A stretch of 64,000 nt of DNA from RGIG3159 sp034927685 (GTDB lineage Bacteria > Bacillota > Clostridia > Oscillospirales > Oscillospiraceae): the NCBI GenBank assembly GCA_034927685.1, contig JAYFPO010000014.1:62001-126000 (forward strand), written 5' to 3'. The translations under genes were made by a program, and so were the position numbers. Shown one piece after another: positions 49,069-57,830 of the stretch. The stretch's first letter is position 1, and every line of letters begins with the position of its first letter. The notes below the pieces were generated by a model. The model saw nothing but the letters and a program-made list of their open reading frames with translations. It did not search any database and was not told the origin of the DNA.

Positions 49069-49104
49069 CAACACGCCGCGCAGGATCCCTGCACGGCGTG
49101 TTGT
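49069..49104 (+). terminator. Hairpin at the end of the aromatic operon
   Basis: CAACACGCCG-GCAGG / CCTGCACGGCGTGTTG stem, followed by TTGTGCC rather than a clean T run. Confidence 0.6.
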
Positions 49105-49127
49105 TGTGCCATAGAGGCAAAATGGAT

Positions 49128-49156
49128 TTGATATCAAACGGCAAGTGTGTTATGAT
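49128..49156 (+). promoter_or_regulatory. Promoter of the MATE pump gene
   Basis: TTGATA (49128-49133) and TATGAT (49151-49156) with a 17-nt spacer. Confidence 0.75.
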
Positions 49157-49203
49157 ATTTTTTATGTGACAAAAAGATGCAAAACAAGAACAGGAAACAT
49201 ACC

Positions 49204-50574
49204 ATGCAAAATGAAATGAATAAAATGGGGACGATGCCGGTCCCCAAGCTTCTGTGGAACATGGGGGCGCCCATCATGTTCTCCATGCTGGGGCAGGCGC
49301 TCTACAACGTGGTGGACAGCTTCTTTGTCTCCCATATGCCGGACACGGCCGCCGTCGCCGAGTTGGGCGACAAGGCCATCCGCGCCCTGACGCTGGCCTT
49401 CCCGATCCAGATGCTGATTATTGCGCTGGGGGTCGGCACCGGCGTCGGAGTCAACGCGGCGCTCTCTGGCTGCCTTGGCCGCCGGGACCGGGAGGGCGCC
49501 TGCCGGACGGCAGGCAACGCACTCTTTGTCAGCGCCTGCTACTATGCCGCGATTCTGCTGTTCGGCCTGCTGGGTGTCCGCGCGTTTATCGGGAGCCAGA
49601 CTACCGATCCGGACGTGGCCGCCATGGGCATCCGCTATCTGCAAATCGTCACCATCGGCGCGTTCGGCTGCATCGGGTTCATGTGTCTGGAAAAATTTCT
49701 GATTGCCACCGGCGACACAGTGACAGCCATGCTCGCCCAGCTCGCGGGTGCTGTCGTCAACACCATTCTGGATCCCATCATGATTTTCGGCCTGTTGGGA
49801 TGTCCGGCGATGGGCGTCGCCGGCGCCGCCATTGCGACGGTCATCGGCCAATGCGTGGGGCTCACCGTCGCTCTGGCTGTCTACCTCCGACGTGCTCGGG
49901 AGGTGCCAATTTTACTTCGCTGCCTGCGGCCAGACCGGACCGCGCTCCGCCGCATTTACGCCGTTGGTGCGCCCGCCATTCTGATGCAGCTTTTGTCTCC
50001 GGTCATGACCTACGGCATGAACCTGATTCTCGGCTCCGTCTCCGCCGCGGCGGTCACCGCTTACGGCCTCTACTACAAGCTCCAGAATTTCATCTTCATG
50101 CCCGCCTACGGTCTGAATAACGCCGTGATTCCCATTGTCTCATACAACCGCGGCGCGGGGCAGAAGGCACGAATCACCAGCGCCATCCGCTGCGGCCTGT
50201 TTGCCGTTTCGCTCATCATGGTGTTGGGCATTCTGCTGCTGCAACTCTTTGCCCACCAGATCGTGGGAATCTTCGCCGTCGCGCCCGAATCCGCCTCCCT
50301 CTGCGTGACGGCGCTGCGCATCGTCACCTGCGGATTCCTCTTTGCCGGCGTCAACATCATTCTTCAGGGCGTCTGTCAGGCGCTGGGAAGCGGGCTCTCC
50401 TCCCTTGCCGTCTCGCTGCTGCGGCTGCTTGTCGTCGTGCTGCCGCTGGCCTGGGCGCTGTCCCGGCTGCCCACCGCCACGACGGCGGTCTGGTTTGCGC
50501 TGCCTGCCGCTGAGGCCTCCGCCTGCGTTTGCGCAATCCTGCTGACGCGCCGCGTCACGCGCCTGGCGTCTTAG
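49204..50574 (+). CDS. MATE-family efflux transporter
   Basis: About 456 residues and twelve membrane segments in two homologous halves. Conserved parts include KLLWNMGAPIMFSMLGQALYN, VVDSFFVSHM, LNTILDPIMIFGLLG-like VVNTILDPIMIFG and AYGLYYKLQNF. It belongs to the DinF/NorM-like Na+- or H+-coupled multidrug group. The ATG at 49204, with CAGGAAAC upstream, is preferred over an earlier one at 49177. It follows the aromatic operon but has its own promoter. The substrate is unknown. Confidence 0.85.
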   Translation: MQNEMNKMGTMPVPKLLWNMGAPIMFSMLGQALYNVVDSFFVSHMPDTAAVAELGDKAIRALTLAFPIQMLIIALGVGTGVGVNAALSGCLGRRDREGACRTAGNALFVSACYYAAILLFGLLGVRAFIGSQTTDPDVAAMGIRYLQIVTIGAFGCIGFMCLEKFLIATGDTVTAMLAQLAGAVVNTILDPIMIFGLLGCPAMGVAGAAIATVIGQCVGLTVALAVYLRRAREVPILLRCLRPDRTALRRIYAVGAPAILMQLLSPVMTYGMNLILGSVSAAAVTAYGLYYKLQNFIFMPAYGLNNAVIPIVSYNRGAGQKARITSAIRCGLFAVSLIMVLGILLLQLFAHQIVGIFAVAPESASLCVTALRIVTCGFLFAGVNIILQGVCQALGSGLSSLAVSLLRLLVVVLPLAWALSRLPTATTAVWFALPAAEASACVCAILLTRRVTRLAS

Positions 50575-50578
50575 CATA

Positions 50579-50620
50579 CGGGCCTGTTGCAAAATGCAAG
50601 TTTTGCAACAGGCCCGTTTT
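50579..50620 (+). terminator. Terminator after the MATE gene
   Basis: A 16-bp stem CGGGCCTGTTGCAAAA / TTTTGCAACAGGCCCG with a TTTT tail. From here to 50847 I see no gene, only short low-quality frames. Confidence 0.9.
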
Positions 50621-50847
50621 ATGCCCGCTCGTGCGGTCTTCGTTTTTGGTCAGGCCAGACAAATTGTTGCTGCTAATTTTGTGGAAAATCGCCAGCGTTT
50701 TGGGGTTCCAGCAGAATCTGGCGCTTCCACCGCTCCGAATCGGAACAGGTCATCGGCTCCCCCTCCGAATCCCGGCATTTCCTCTATGGAAGAAGGATCG
50801 CAGCGGCGGAAACCGACACGATTTCGACAAAAATCCGCGATGGGGGC

Positions 50848-50876
50848 TTGACAGGAATGTTAGAGAGTGCTAACAT
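50848..50876 (+). promoter_or_regulatory. feoAB promoter with overlapping dyad operator
   Basis: TTGACA (50848-50853) and TAACAT (50871-50876), 17-nt spacer. The inverted repeat ATGTTAG-N6-CTAACAT (50857-50876) covers the spacer and -10 box, a good position for a metal-responsive repressor (Fur- or DtxR/IdeR-type); the half sites TTAG/CTAA suit the DtxR group. Confidence 0.7.
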
Positions 50877-50929
50877 CTAGCTGATAGAAGAGGCAACGTC
50901 AAAGAACCAATCGAGAGAGGAATGCTGCA

Positions 50930-51166
50930 ATGACATTGGACCGGCTAAAAATCGGAGAGACTGCGGTCATCACCGCCGTGGGCGGCGAAGGCGCGCTGCG
51001 GTGCAGGCTGCTGGACATGGGACTGATCCCACGCACGGCGGTGACGCTCCAAAAGATCGCACCCATGGGAGATCCCATTGAAATTCGCGTGCGCGGCTAC
51101 GAGCTGACGCTGCGGATTGACGACGCCAACAAGATTGAGGTGCGGGAGGAGGGCTCTGCGCAATGA
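50930..51166 (+). CDS. feoA: Ferrous iron transport protein A
   Basis: A 78-residue SH3-like FeoA domain: LDRLKIGETAVITAVGGEGA, LRCRLLDMGLIPRTAVTLQK and MGDPIEIRVRGYELTLR. FeoA is a cytoplasmic accessory that supports FeoB. The ATG follows GAGAGGA, and its stop overlaps the feoB start (ATGA). Confidence 0.93.
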   Translation: MTLDRLKIGETAVITAVGGEGALRCRLLDMGLIPRTAVTLQKIAPMGDPIEIRVRGYELTLRIDDANKIEVREEGSAQ

Positions 51167-53172
51167 TTTTTGCACTGGCCGGAAACCAGAACTGCGGCAA
51201 GACTACGCTGTTCAACGCCCTGACCGGCTCCAACCAGCACGTCGGCAACTTTCCCGGCGTCACGGTGGAGCAGAAGATGGGAGACATCCGGGGGCAGAAG
51301 GACTGCTCCGTCGTGGACCTGCCGGGAATCTACTCGCTGCGCCCCTACACGCAGGAGGAGATCGTCACCCGCGACTTCATTCTGAACCAGAAACCGGATG
51401 GCATCATTAACATCGTGGACGCCACGAACATCGAACGGAATCTCTACCTGACACTGCAGCTCATGGAGCTGCGGGTCCCCATGGTGCTGGCGCTCAATAT
51501 GATGGATGAGGTTCGCGCCAACGGCGGCTCGGTAAACGTGCAGAAGATGCAGGAGACGCTTGGCATTCCGGTGGTACCCATCAGCGCCGTCAAGAGCGAG
51601 GGCGTCTCTGAGCTGATCGATCAGGCGATCCGTACCGCCAGGAGTCGGACGCTGCCGAAGCTGATCGATTTCTGCCCGGCGGACTCCCCGGTCCACCGCT
51701 GCATTCACGCCGTGGTCCACCTGATTCAGGACCACGCCGACCGGCTGCGCGTTCCCTCCCGGTTCTGCGCCACCAAACTGATTGAAGGCGACGAGGCCCT
51801 GGCGCAGCAGCTCGAGCTGGACCAAAATGAAAAAGAGCTGCTGGAACACTGCATTGTGGAAATGGAACGCGAATGCGGCCTCGACCGCAACGCCGCACTG
51901 GCGGATATGCGCTATACCTTCCTGGAGGACGTCGTCAGCGGCACGGTGGTCAAGTCCCATGAGAGCAAGGAGCACCGCCGCAGCATGGAGCTGGACCGCG
52001 TGCTCACGGGCAAGTGGACCGCGATCCCGGTGTTTCTGCTGGTCATGGGTTTGGTCTTTTACCTGACCTTTGGCGTCTTTGGCTCCTTCCTCTCCGACCT
52101 GCTGAGCCTCGGCATCGACAAGGTGACCGCGCTGGCGGACGCGGGTCTGCAAGCCTACGGAATCAACCCCGTGGTGCGCTCGCTCCTGATTGACGGCGTG
52201 TTCGCCGGCGTCGGCAGCGTGCTCTCCTTCCTTCCCATCATCGTGGTGCTGTTCTTCTTCCTCTCCATTCTGGAGGACACGGGCTATATGGCCCGGGTGG
52301 CTTTCGTCATGGATCGCGCCCTGCGGAAGATCGGCCTGTCCGGCCGCAGCTTCGTGCCTATGCTGATCGGCTTCGGCTGCTCTGTCCCGGCCATTCTGGC
52401 CACACGGACCGTATCCTCGGACCGGGACCGAAAGATGACCATTCTTTTGACCCCTTACATGAGCTGCTCCGCGAAAATCCCGATTTACGCGGTTTTCACG
52501 GCGGCGTTTTTTCCGAAGCACGGTGCGCTCGTGATGATCGCACTCTACATCACCGGCATGGTCCTCGGCATCCTGGTGGCGCTTGTGCTCAAGAGCACCA
52601 AATTCCGCGGTCAGCCTGTCCCCTTCGTGATGGAGCTGCCCAGCTACCGGCTGCCCTCGCTCAAGAGCGTGGCGCTGCTTCTCTGGGAGAAGGCGCGGGA
52701 CTTCCTGCAGCGGGCGTTCACGGTGATTTTCCTCGCCACCATCCTCATCTGGTTTTTACAGACCTTCGATACCCGGCTCAACGTGGTTGCAGACAGCGCG
52801 GACAGCCTGCTGGCCCTGATCGGCCGCTTTGTCGCGCCGATCTTCGCGCCGCTGGGCTTCGGCGACTGGCGCACCGCCACCGCGCTGATCTCCGGCTTCA
52901 CCGCCAAGGAAGCCGTGGTCTCCACGCTGTCCGTCCTGCTGGGTACCAATTCAGGCAGCCTCAGCGCGGCCCTGAGCGCGCTGTTCACGCCGCTTTCGGC
53001 GGTCAGTTTTCTGGTGTTTACGCTGCTCTATACGCCTTGTGTGGCGGCGGTCGCCACCATTCGGCGAGAGCTTCGTTCCCGCTGGGCCACAGCAGGCGTG
53101 GTGCTGATGCAGTGCACGGTCGCCTGGCTGGCGGCTCTGCTGGTATTTCGGATTGGAGGGTTGCTGTTTTGA
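51163..53172 (+). CDS. feoB: Ferrous iron transporter B
   Basis: A 669-residue protein. The N-terminal G domain has G1 GNQNCGKTTLFNALTG, the switch region VGNFPGVTVE, G3 DLPGIYSL and G4 LNMMDE (NMMD in place of NKxD). The helical linker follows, then two Gate domains in the membrane part (from about residue 285), including GFGCSVPAILATRT and GFTAKEAVVSTLSVLLG. It imports Fe2+. It is translationally coupled to feoA and to the small protein after it. Confidence 0.96.
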   Translation: MIFALAGNQNCGKTTLFNALTGSNQHVGNFPGVTVEQKMGDIRGQKDCSVVDLPGIYSLRPYTQEEIVTRDFILNQKPDGIINIVDATNIERNLYLTLQLMELRVPMVLALNMMDEVRANGGSVNVQKMQETLGIPVVPISAVKSEGVSELIDQAIRTARSRTLPKLIDFCPADSPVHRCIHAVVHLIQDHADRLRVPSRFCATKLIEGDEALAQQLELDQNEKELLEHCIVEMERECGLDRNAALADMRYTFLEDVVSGTVVKSHESKEHRRSMELDRVLTGKWTAIPVFLLVMGLVFYLTFGVFGSFLSDLLSLGIDKVTALADAGLQAYGINPVVRSLLIDGVFAGVGSVLSFLPIIVVLFFFLSILEDTGYMARVAFVMDRALRKIGLSGRSFVPMLIGFGCSVPAILATRTVSSDRDRKMTILLTPYMSCSAKIPIYAVFTAAFFPKHGALVMIALYITGMVLGILVALVLKSTKFRGQPVPFVMELPSYRLPSLKSVALLLWEKARDFLQRAFTVIFLATILIWFLQTFDTRLNVVADSADSLLALIGRFVAPIFAPLGFGDWRTATALISGFTAKEAVVSTLSVLLGTNSGSLSAALSALFTPLSAVSFLVFTLLYTPCVAAVATIRRELRSRWATAGVVLMQCTVAWLAALLVFRIGGLLF

Positions 53173-53303
53173 ACTTCGGCGATATCCTGGTACTCGCCGT
53201 CGTGCTGTTCGCGGCGGCGCTGGCCCTGCGAAGCGTCCGGCGGCAGAAAAAAAGAGGCGGCTGCTGCGGCGACTGCGCCCGCTGCGGCCGGAACTGCCAA
53301 TAG
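53169..53303 (+). CDS. FeoB-associated Cys-rich membrane protein
   Basis: A 44-residue protein: one membrane helix (residues 4-20) followed by a basic segment and a cysteine tail (C32, C33, C36, C39, C43). This fits the FeoB-associated Cys-rich family, thought to act like FeoC or handle iron at the membrane. The start is TTG, overlapping the feoB TGA (TTGA), so it is translated by coupling. Confidence 0.8.
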   Translation: MNFGDILVLAVVLFAAALALRSVRRQKKRGGCCGDCARCGRNCQ

Positions 53304-53309
53304 TTCTTA

Positions 53310-53346
53310 TGGGTCCGCTGCGAATTTTGCAGCGGACCCACTTTTT
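53310..53346. terminator. Terminator after feo operon
   Basis: TGGGTCCGCTGC / GCAGCGGACCCA with a T5 tail; shared with the convergent cysteine desulfurase gene ending at 53346. Confidence 0.88.
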
Positions 53347-54476
53347 CATTCAGTCAGCGCGCGGACGGCCTCGATGGCTGCGTCCGCATCCGCTTCCGTG
53401 TTGTAGTAACCGAAGGAAAAGCGGACCGCGCCCTGCCGCTCCGTTCCCAACGCCCGGTGCATCCGCGGAGCGCAGTGGCCGCCGGACCGAACCGCGATGC
53501 CGTATTCCTCATGCAGCGCATCCGCCACCGCGCCGGAATCCTGCTCCCCGAGGTTCAGGGAAACAATGGGGGCCCGGTCGCCGGAAAAATCCCCGTAGAC
53601 CGTCACCCCGGGCAAATTCCGGACGCCCGCGTAAAACCGCAGCGCCAGCTCCAGCTCCCGCCGGTGGATGGTCGCTACCCCAGTTTCGTTTATAAAGTCC
53701 ACGGCGGCAGACAGGCCCGCAATGCCGTGGCCGTTGAGCGTTCCGGCCTCCAGCCGGGTCGGATATGCCTCCGGCTGGCGCTCCAGATAGGTCTGCACGC
53801 CGGTACCGCCCATCTTGAGCGGCCGGATCTCCACGCCTTGCCCCACCAGCAAGCCGCCGGTACCCTGTGGGCCAAACATTCCCTTGTGGCCCGTGAAGCA
53901 CAGCGCCGCAATGCCGTGCGCCTCCATTTGTATGGGGAAAGCGCCCGCGGTCTGGGCCGCGTCCACGATCAGCAGAAGGCCGTGCCGCCGGGCAATTTCG
54001 CCGACCCGGTCGAGATCCGCCAGATTGCCCGTCAGGTTGGAGGCGTGGGTGCAGACCATGGCCCGGGTGTTTCCCTGGACGGCGGCCTCCATTTCTCCGT
54101 AATCGAGCCGTCCGCGCGCGTCGGTGCCGAGAAAAGTCACCTCCACTCCCGCTTCCCGCAGATGGTACAGGGGACGCAGCGCGGAGTTGTGCTCCCAGTC
54201 CGTCGCGACCACATGGTCGCCGGGCGAGAGCAAACCGAACAGGGCTGTATTCAGCGCCTCCGTGGCGTTCAGGGAAAAGCAAACCCGCTCCGGGCTGCCG
54301 CAGCCAAAAAAGGCCGCCAGCTTCTCCCGCGCGGAAAAGATCGTCCGGTCCGCCGCGAGCGCGCCGCCGTGCACGCCGCGGCCACCGTTGCCCAGGCTGC
54401 CCATGGCCTCCGCCACCGCCCCGGTCACCCGCGGCGGCTTTTGCAGCGTCGTCGCCGCATTGTCCAGATAGATCAC
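53346..54476 (-). CDS. Class V aminotransferase, cysteine desulfurase-like
   Basis: A 376-residue PLP enzyme starting MIYLDNAATTLQKPPRVTGA. It has SLNATEALNTALFGLL, VDAAQTAGAFPIQ, the PLP lysine in CFTGHKGMFGPQG, and the active-site cysteine in VRSGGHCAPRMHRALG, all expected for a SufS/Csd-like desulfurase that takes sulfur from cysteine. Neither iscU/sufU nor a tRNA thiolase is adjacent, so its partner is unknown. Confidence 0.85.
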   Translation of the reverse strand: MIYLDNAATTLQKPPRVTGAVAEAMGSLGNGGRGVHGGALAADRTIFSAREKLAAFFGCGSPERVCFSLNATEALNTALFGLLSPGDHVVATDWEHNSALRPLYHLREAGVEVTFLGTDARGRLDYGEMEAAVQGNTRAMVCTHASNLTGNLADLDRVGEIARRHGLLLIVDAAQTAGAFPIQMEAHGIAALCFTGHKGMFGPQGTGGLLVGQGVEIRPLKMGGTGVQTYLERQPEAYPTRLEAGTLNGHGIAGLSAAVDFINETGVATIHRRELELALRFYAGVRNLPGVTVYGDFSGDRAPIVSLNLGEQDSGAVADALHEEYGIAVRSGGHCAPRMHRALGTERQGAVRFSFGYYNTEADADAAIEAVRALTE

Positions 54477-54504
54477 AGGCGCTCGCCTCCCTTATCTTTT
54501 TTTC

Positions 54505-54533
54505 AGCATAATGCGCCGGACCGGCGCTGTCAA
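54505..54533 (-). promoter_or_regulatory. Promoter of the class V aminotransferase gene
   Basis: Minus-strand TTGACA (54528-54533) and TATGCT (54505-54510), 17-nt spacer. Confidence 0.8.
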
Positions 54534-54545
54534 GCCCGTCACTCC

Positions 54546-54574
54546 TTGCAATCGGAATGCCCGGATGTTATAAT
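54546..54574 (+). promoter_or_regulatory. Promoter of the histidine phosphatase gene
   Basis: TTGCAA (54546-54551) and TATAAT (54569-54574), 17-nt spacer, back to back with the minus-strand promoter. Confidence 0.8.
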
Positions 54575-54602
54575 ATAGGATAACGAAGGAGGTCCGGCGT
54601 CC

Positions 54603-55244
54603 ATGAAAACCGAAATCTACCTGCTCCGCCACGGTGAAAGCCTCGGCAACGTCCGCCAATGCTTTTTGGGGCATACGGACTGGGACCTGACTGAGCTGGG
54701 ACGGCGTCAGGCCGCCTGCACCGCCAGACTGTTTGATGAAATCCACCTCGACTGCATCTACACCAGCGATCTGCAGCGCGCCGTTCACACCGCGGCGCCA
54801 ATCGCGGAGAATAAACGCCTGCCGATCCACACCGACCCCGGGCTCCGGGAGATCAACGCAGGGTTCTGGGAAGGCCTCTCCTTTCCGGAAATCGCCGCCC
54901 GGTATCCGGCGGAATATTCGCTGTGGCACCACGATCTGGGCCGTGCCGCAGCGCCCGGCGGGGAAAGCGTCGCGCAGATGTACGAACGAATCTACGTCAC
55001 GCTCAACCGGATCGTTCGGGCAAACAAAGGCCGAAGTATTCTGGTGGCCTGCCACGCCACGCCGATCCGGGCGCTGATGACCCGCTTCTCCGGTCTTCCC
55101 ATCGAGGGCGCCGCAAAAATCCCCTGGGTCTCCAATGCATCTGTCACGATGCTCTGCTGCGAGGACGGCGCCTACCGCATCGAATACGCCGACCGGCACG
55201 ATCAGATCGGTGATCTGGCCACCACGCTGCCCGCCGGAATTTGA
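54603..55244 (+). CDS. Histidine phosphatase-family protein
   Basis: A 213-residue phosphoglycerate mutase-like phosphatase: the phospho-His motif LLRHGESLGN, the TELGRRQA segment, YTSDLQRAVHTA, GLREINAGFWEGLS and VACHATPIRAL (second catalytic His). The family includes alpha-ribazole phosphatase and broad phosphatases; the substrate here is not indicated by context. GGAGG precedes the start. Confidence 0.88.
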   Translation: MKTEIYLLRHGESLGNVRQCFLGHTDWDLTELGRRQAACTARLFDEIHLDCIYTSDLQRAVHTAAPIAENKRLPIHTDPGLREINAGFWEGLSFPEIAARYPAEYSLWHHDLGRAAAPGGESVAQMYERIYVTLNRIVRANKGRSILVACHATPIRALMTRFSGLPIEGAAKIPWVSNASVTMLCCEDGAYRIEYADRHDQIGDLATTLPAGI

Positions 55245-55378
55245 ACGGGAAACGCGGCGCACTTTGGATCAGAATGCGCCGCTGGACCTGCCGGAACGCT
55301 GCCCGGTGATTCCCGCCATCAAAAAAGAGGATGGTCTGCTGCGCCGCGCGAAGAGCGCCCGCCCCAGTTCTTTTGCGC

Positions 55379-55942
55379 TCAGAGATATCCAAGATGCTCC
55401 AGCAGAATTTTGAGTCCCAGCAAAATCAGGATCGCCCCGCCGGCCAGCTCTGCTTTTTTCTGATATTTTTCGCCGAATATGCTGCCCAACTTGACGCCCG
55501 CCATGGAGATCAGAAACGTAGTCCCGCCGATCAGCAGAACAGAGCGCAGCAGTTTGACCTTCAAAAACGCAAACGTAATGCCGATGGCCAGCGCGTCGAT
55601 GCTGGTGGCGATCGCCAGCATCAGCATGACGCGGAAGCTCAACGAGGCGTCCGCAGGCTCCTCGCTGTCTTTGGAAAGGGCCTCCCGTACCATATTCCCG
55701 CCAATGAGTCCCAGCAGCGCAAACGCCACCCAATGGTCAATGGCGGTGATATACTGTGCAAAGGCAGAACCCAGAAAGTACCCAAGCGCCGGCATCAGCG
55801 CCTGAAATATACCAAACCACGCGCCGACCAACGCCGCTTTTTTTAAGGTCACCCGCTCCATGGCCAGGCCCTTGCAGACGGACACCGCAAACGCATCCAT
55901 GGACAGCCCCACCGCCAGCAGCAACAGCTCCGCAATTCCCAT
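55379..55942 (-). CDS. mntP: Manganese efflux pump MntP
   Basis: A 187-residue six-helix protein in two repeats with conserved membrane Asp residues (GLSMDAFAVSVCKGLAM and ATSIDALAIGITFAFL). It exports excess Mn2+. Length equals the E. coli protein when the ATG at 55942 is used; an ATG seven codons upstream is possible but would extend the N-terminus beyond the family. It has its own promoter; there is no room for a yybP-type manganese riboswitch. Confidence 0.9.
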   Translation of the reverse strand: MGIAELLLLAVGLSMDAFAVSVCKGLAMERVTLKKAALVGAWFGIFQALMPALGYFLGSAFAQYITAIDHWVAFALLGLIGGNMVREALSKDSEEPADASLSFRVMLMLAIATSIDALAIGITFAFLKVKLLRSVLLIGGTTFLISMAGVKLGSIFGEKYQKKAELAGGAILILLGLKILLEHLGYL

Positions 55943-55972
55943 TCCGTTCCCGTCCCTTTCCATAATGTGCTG

Positions 55973-56001
55973 ATTCTATCACGTCCCCATGAAAATGTCA
56001 A
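55973..56001 (-). promoter_or_regulatory. Promoter of mntP
   Basis: Minus-strand TTGACA (55996-56001) and TAGAAT (55973-55978), 17-nt spacer; the start codon follows within about 30 nt. Confidence 0.8.
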
Positions 56002-56198
56002 AAAAACAGGCGGAGCCGGGCTTCGCCCGCCCGATCGACAGCGTTTTTTGCAGCTTTCTTTTTTCGTTCTTTTCTGTAACATTTCTGATGCTTTTCCGTC
56101 TTATAATAGAACATGCAATTTTTTGTAGAATTTGCGAAAACTCTGTGGTAAGCTGGAATCAGAAATTTTTCTCACGCTCGGGAAAGGAGATTTTATAT

Positions 56199-57683
56199 AT
56201 GTCCCAAGCATATGTGCCCCACTCCTCACGACAGCCGTCACGGCGCCGTAAAAAATCGTTTTTTCGGCGATATTGGCCGCTGATCAAGCTTGTTCTGCTG
56301 CTGGTTAGTTGCATTGTTTTAATCGTCTTTACCATCAAGGCATTCTCCGGCAGTATGAAAACCGCGCAGGCCCAGGGCGAGACTTCGCAGGAGAGCTTGT
56401 CTACTGAGACGGCGGAACCCAGCGAAACGCAGGCAGCCACGGACACCGCCGTTGCCGCGCCGCCTGACGATCAGACGCAGGCGCTCATCGCCCAGGCGGA
56501 TCAGAAGGCCGCCGGCTATGACTACCAGGGCGCCATTGCGCTGCTGCAGAGCTGTGAGGGCTACGACTCTTCGCAGGCCTTAACCGACAAGATCGCGGAA
56601 TATCAGACGGCCGACAGCCAGCTCACCTCCTATCCGGAGATGAGCAACATCACGCACGTCTTCTTCCACTCCCTGATTGTGGATACCGCCCGCGCCTTCG
56701 ACGGCGATTCCCGCGAAAAGGGCTACAATCAATATATGACCACCGTCTCTGAGTTTAACAAAATCCTGCAGAGCATGTACGACCGCGGCTATGTGCTGGT
56801 CTCCCCCTACGACGTGGCCTATGAGGTGACAGACGAGCAGGGTACCCATTTTACCTACGGCAACATTCGCCTTCCCGCAGGCAAGAAGCCCTTTGTCATG
56901 AGTCAGGATGACGTCAATTATTACGGCTACATGATCTCCGGCGAGGACGGCTCGCAGGATACGCCGATCTTTGCCAAGTCGAGCGGTGACGGCTTCGCTG
57001 ATAAGATTGTGATCGGCGACGACGGCTACCCCACCTGTGAGTATATGGACGCTAACGGCAACGTCACAACCGGCGACTATGATCTCGTGCCGCTGCTGGA
57101 GGCCTTCATCCGAGAGCACCCGGACTTCTCTTACCACGGGGCGCGCGCTATTTTGGCGTTTACCGGCTACGAGGGCGTCATGGGCTACCGGACCAAACCG
57201 GCCTATGAGGCTGCCCTCGGCACGGAGGCCTATCAGCAGGAGGTCCAGAACGCGAAGGACGTCGCCCAATGCCTGCGGGACCACGGCTGGGTGCTGGCCA
57301 GTCATTCTTATGGCCACATCCCCTATGGTGAGGTCTCAGCGGAGCGCGTCGAGGCGGACTCCGATAAGTGGGAGAGCACCGTGGAACCCATCATCGGTCC
57401 CGTGGATATTTTGGTCTACCCCCATGGCTCCGACATCGCCGGCGTGGAAAAGTATACGAGCGACAACGCCAAATTTGTCGCGCTCTACAACGACGGCTTC
57501 CGGTATTTCTATAATGTGGACAGCACTTTCTGCTGGAACCAGATGGGCACAGATTACTTCCGCGGCAACCGCCGCAATCTGGACGGCTACCGCATGTCCC
57601 ACAACCCGGATCTGCTGACCGACCTCTTCGACGTAAACGCAATCTTTGATCCTGCCCGGCCGCTGCCGGTCCCCGATATCTGA
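56199..57683 (+). CDS. Membrane-anchored polysaccharide deacetylase-like protein
   Basis: A 494-residue protein. A short basic cytoplasmic tail (SRRRKKSFFRR) precedes one membrane helix (about 26-47), a Ser/Thr/Glu/Gln-rich linker, and an extracytoplasmic domain. The NodB-like features are VMSQDDVNYYGY (metal Asp pair), LASHSYGHIPYG (H-x3-H) and LVYPHGSDIAG. The metal triad suggests cell-wall or glycan de-acetylation. The ATG with AAAGGAG upstream (56199) is used; an earlier frame extension crosses the promoter region (TATAAT at 56102). No partner genes. Confidence 0.75.
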   Translation: MSQAYVPHSSRQPSRRRKKSFFRRYWPLIKLVLLLVSCIVLIVFTIKAFSGSMKTAQAQGETSQESLSTETAEPSETQAATDTAVAAPPDDQTQALIAQADQKAAGYDYQGAIALLQSCEGYDSSQALTDKIAEYQTADSQLTSYPEMSNITHVFFHSLIVDTARAFDGDSREKGYNQYMTTVSEFNKILQSMYDRGYVLVSPYDVAYEVTDEQGTHFTYGNIRLPAGKKPFVMSQDDVNYYGYMISGEDGSQDTPIFAKSSGDGFADKIVIGDDGYPTCEYMDANGNVTTGDYDLVPLLEAFIREHPDFSYHGARAILAFTGYEGVMGYRTKPAYEAALGTEAYQQEVQNAKDVAQCLRDHGWVLASHSYGHIPYGEVSAERVEADSDKWESTVEPIIGPVDILVYPHGSDIAGVEKYTSDNAKFVALYNDGFRYFYNVDSTFCWNQMGTDYFRGNRRNLDGYRMSHNPDLLTDLFDVNAIFDPARPLPVPDI

Positions 57684-57741
57684 ATCATAAAGACGGACAA
57701 AAATCAGGATGAATTCCGCCGGTTTTGTTGTAATTGTTCTA

Positions 57742-57770
57742 TTGTCTTTCGTTTTTGTTTGTGTTATTAT
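57742..57770 (+). promoter_or_regulatory. Promoter of the marR-ABC exporter operon
   Basis: TTGTCT (57742-57747) and TATTAT (57765-57770), 17-nt spacer; the first operator palindrome begins at the next base. Confidence 0.7.
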
Positions 57771-57802
57771 GTAGCATGCTACCTATATTCGTAGCATGCT
57801 AC
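57771..57802. promoter_or_regulatory. Tandem MarR operator palindromes
   Basis: Two identical perfect 12-bp palindromes, GTAGCATGCTAC at 57771-57782 and 57791-57802, spaced exactly 20 bp, on the same DNA face. The flanks add AT on both outer sides, making a larger symmetric element. Confidence 0.85.
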
Positions 57803-57830
57803 ATAATTTTTCTGAAAAGGACGTGCGGTA

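Noticed and set aside
50594..50851. 85-codon plus-strand frame before feoA
   Set aside because: It begins inside a terminator stem, has no ribosome site and shows low-complexity composition without any domain.
55943..56001. yybP-ykoY manganese riboswitch before mntP
   Set aside because: Only about 30 nt separate the promoter and the start codon; the aptamer cannot fit.
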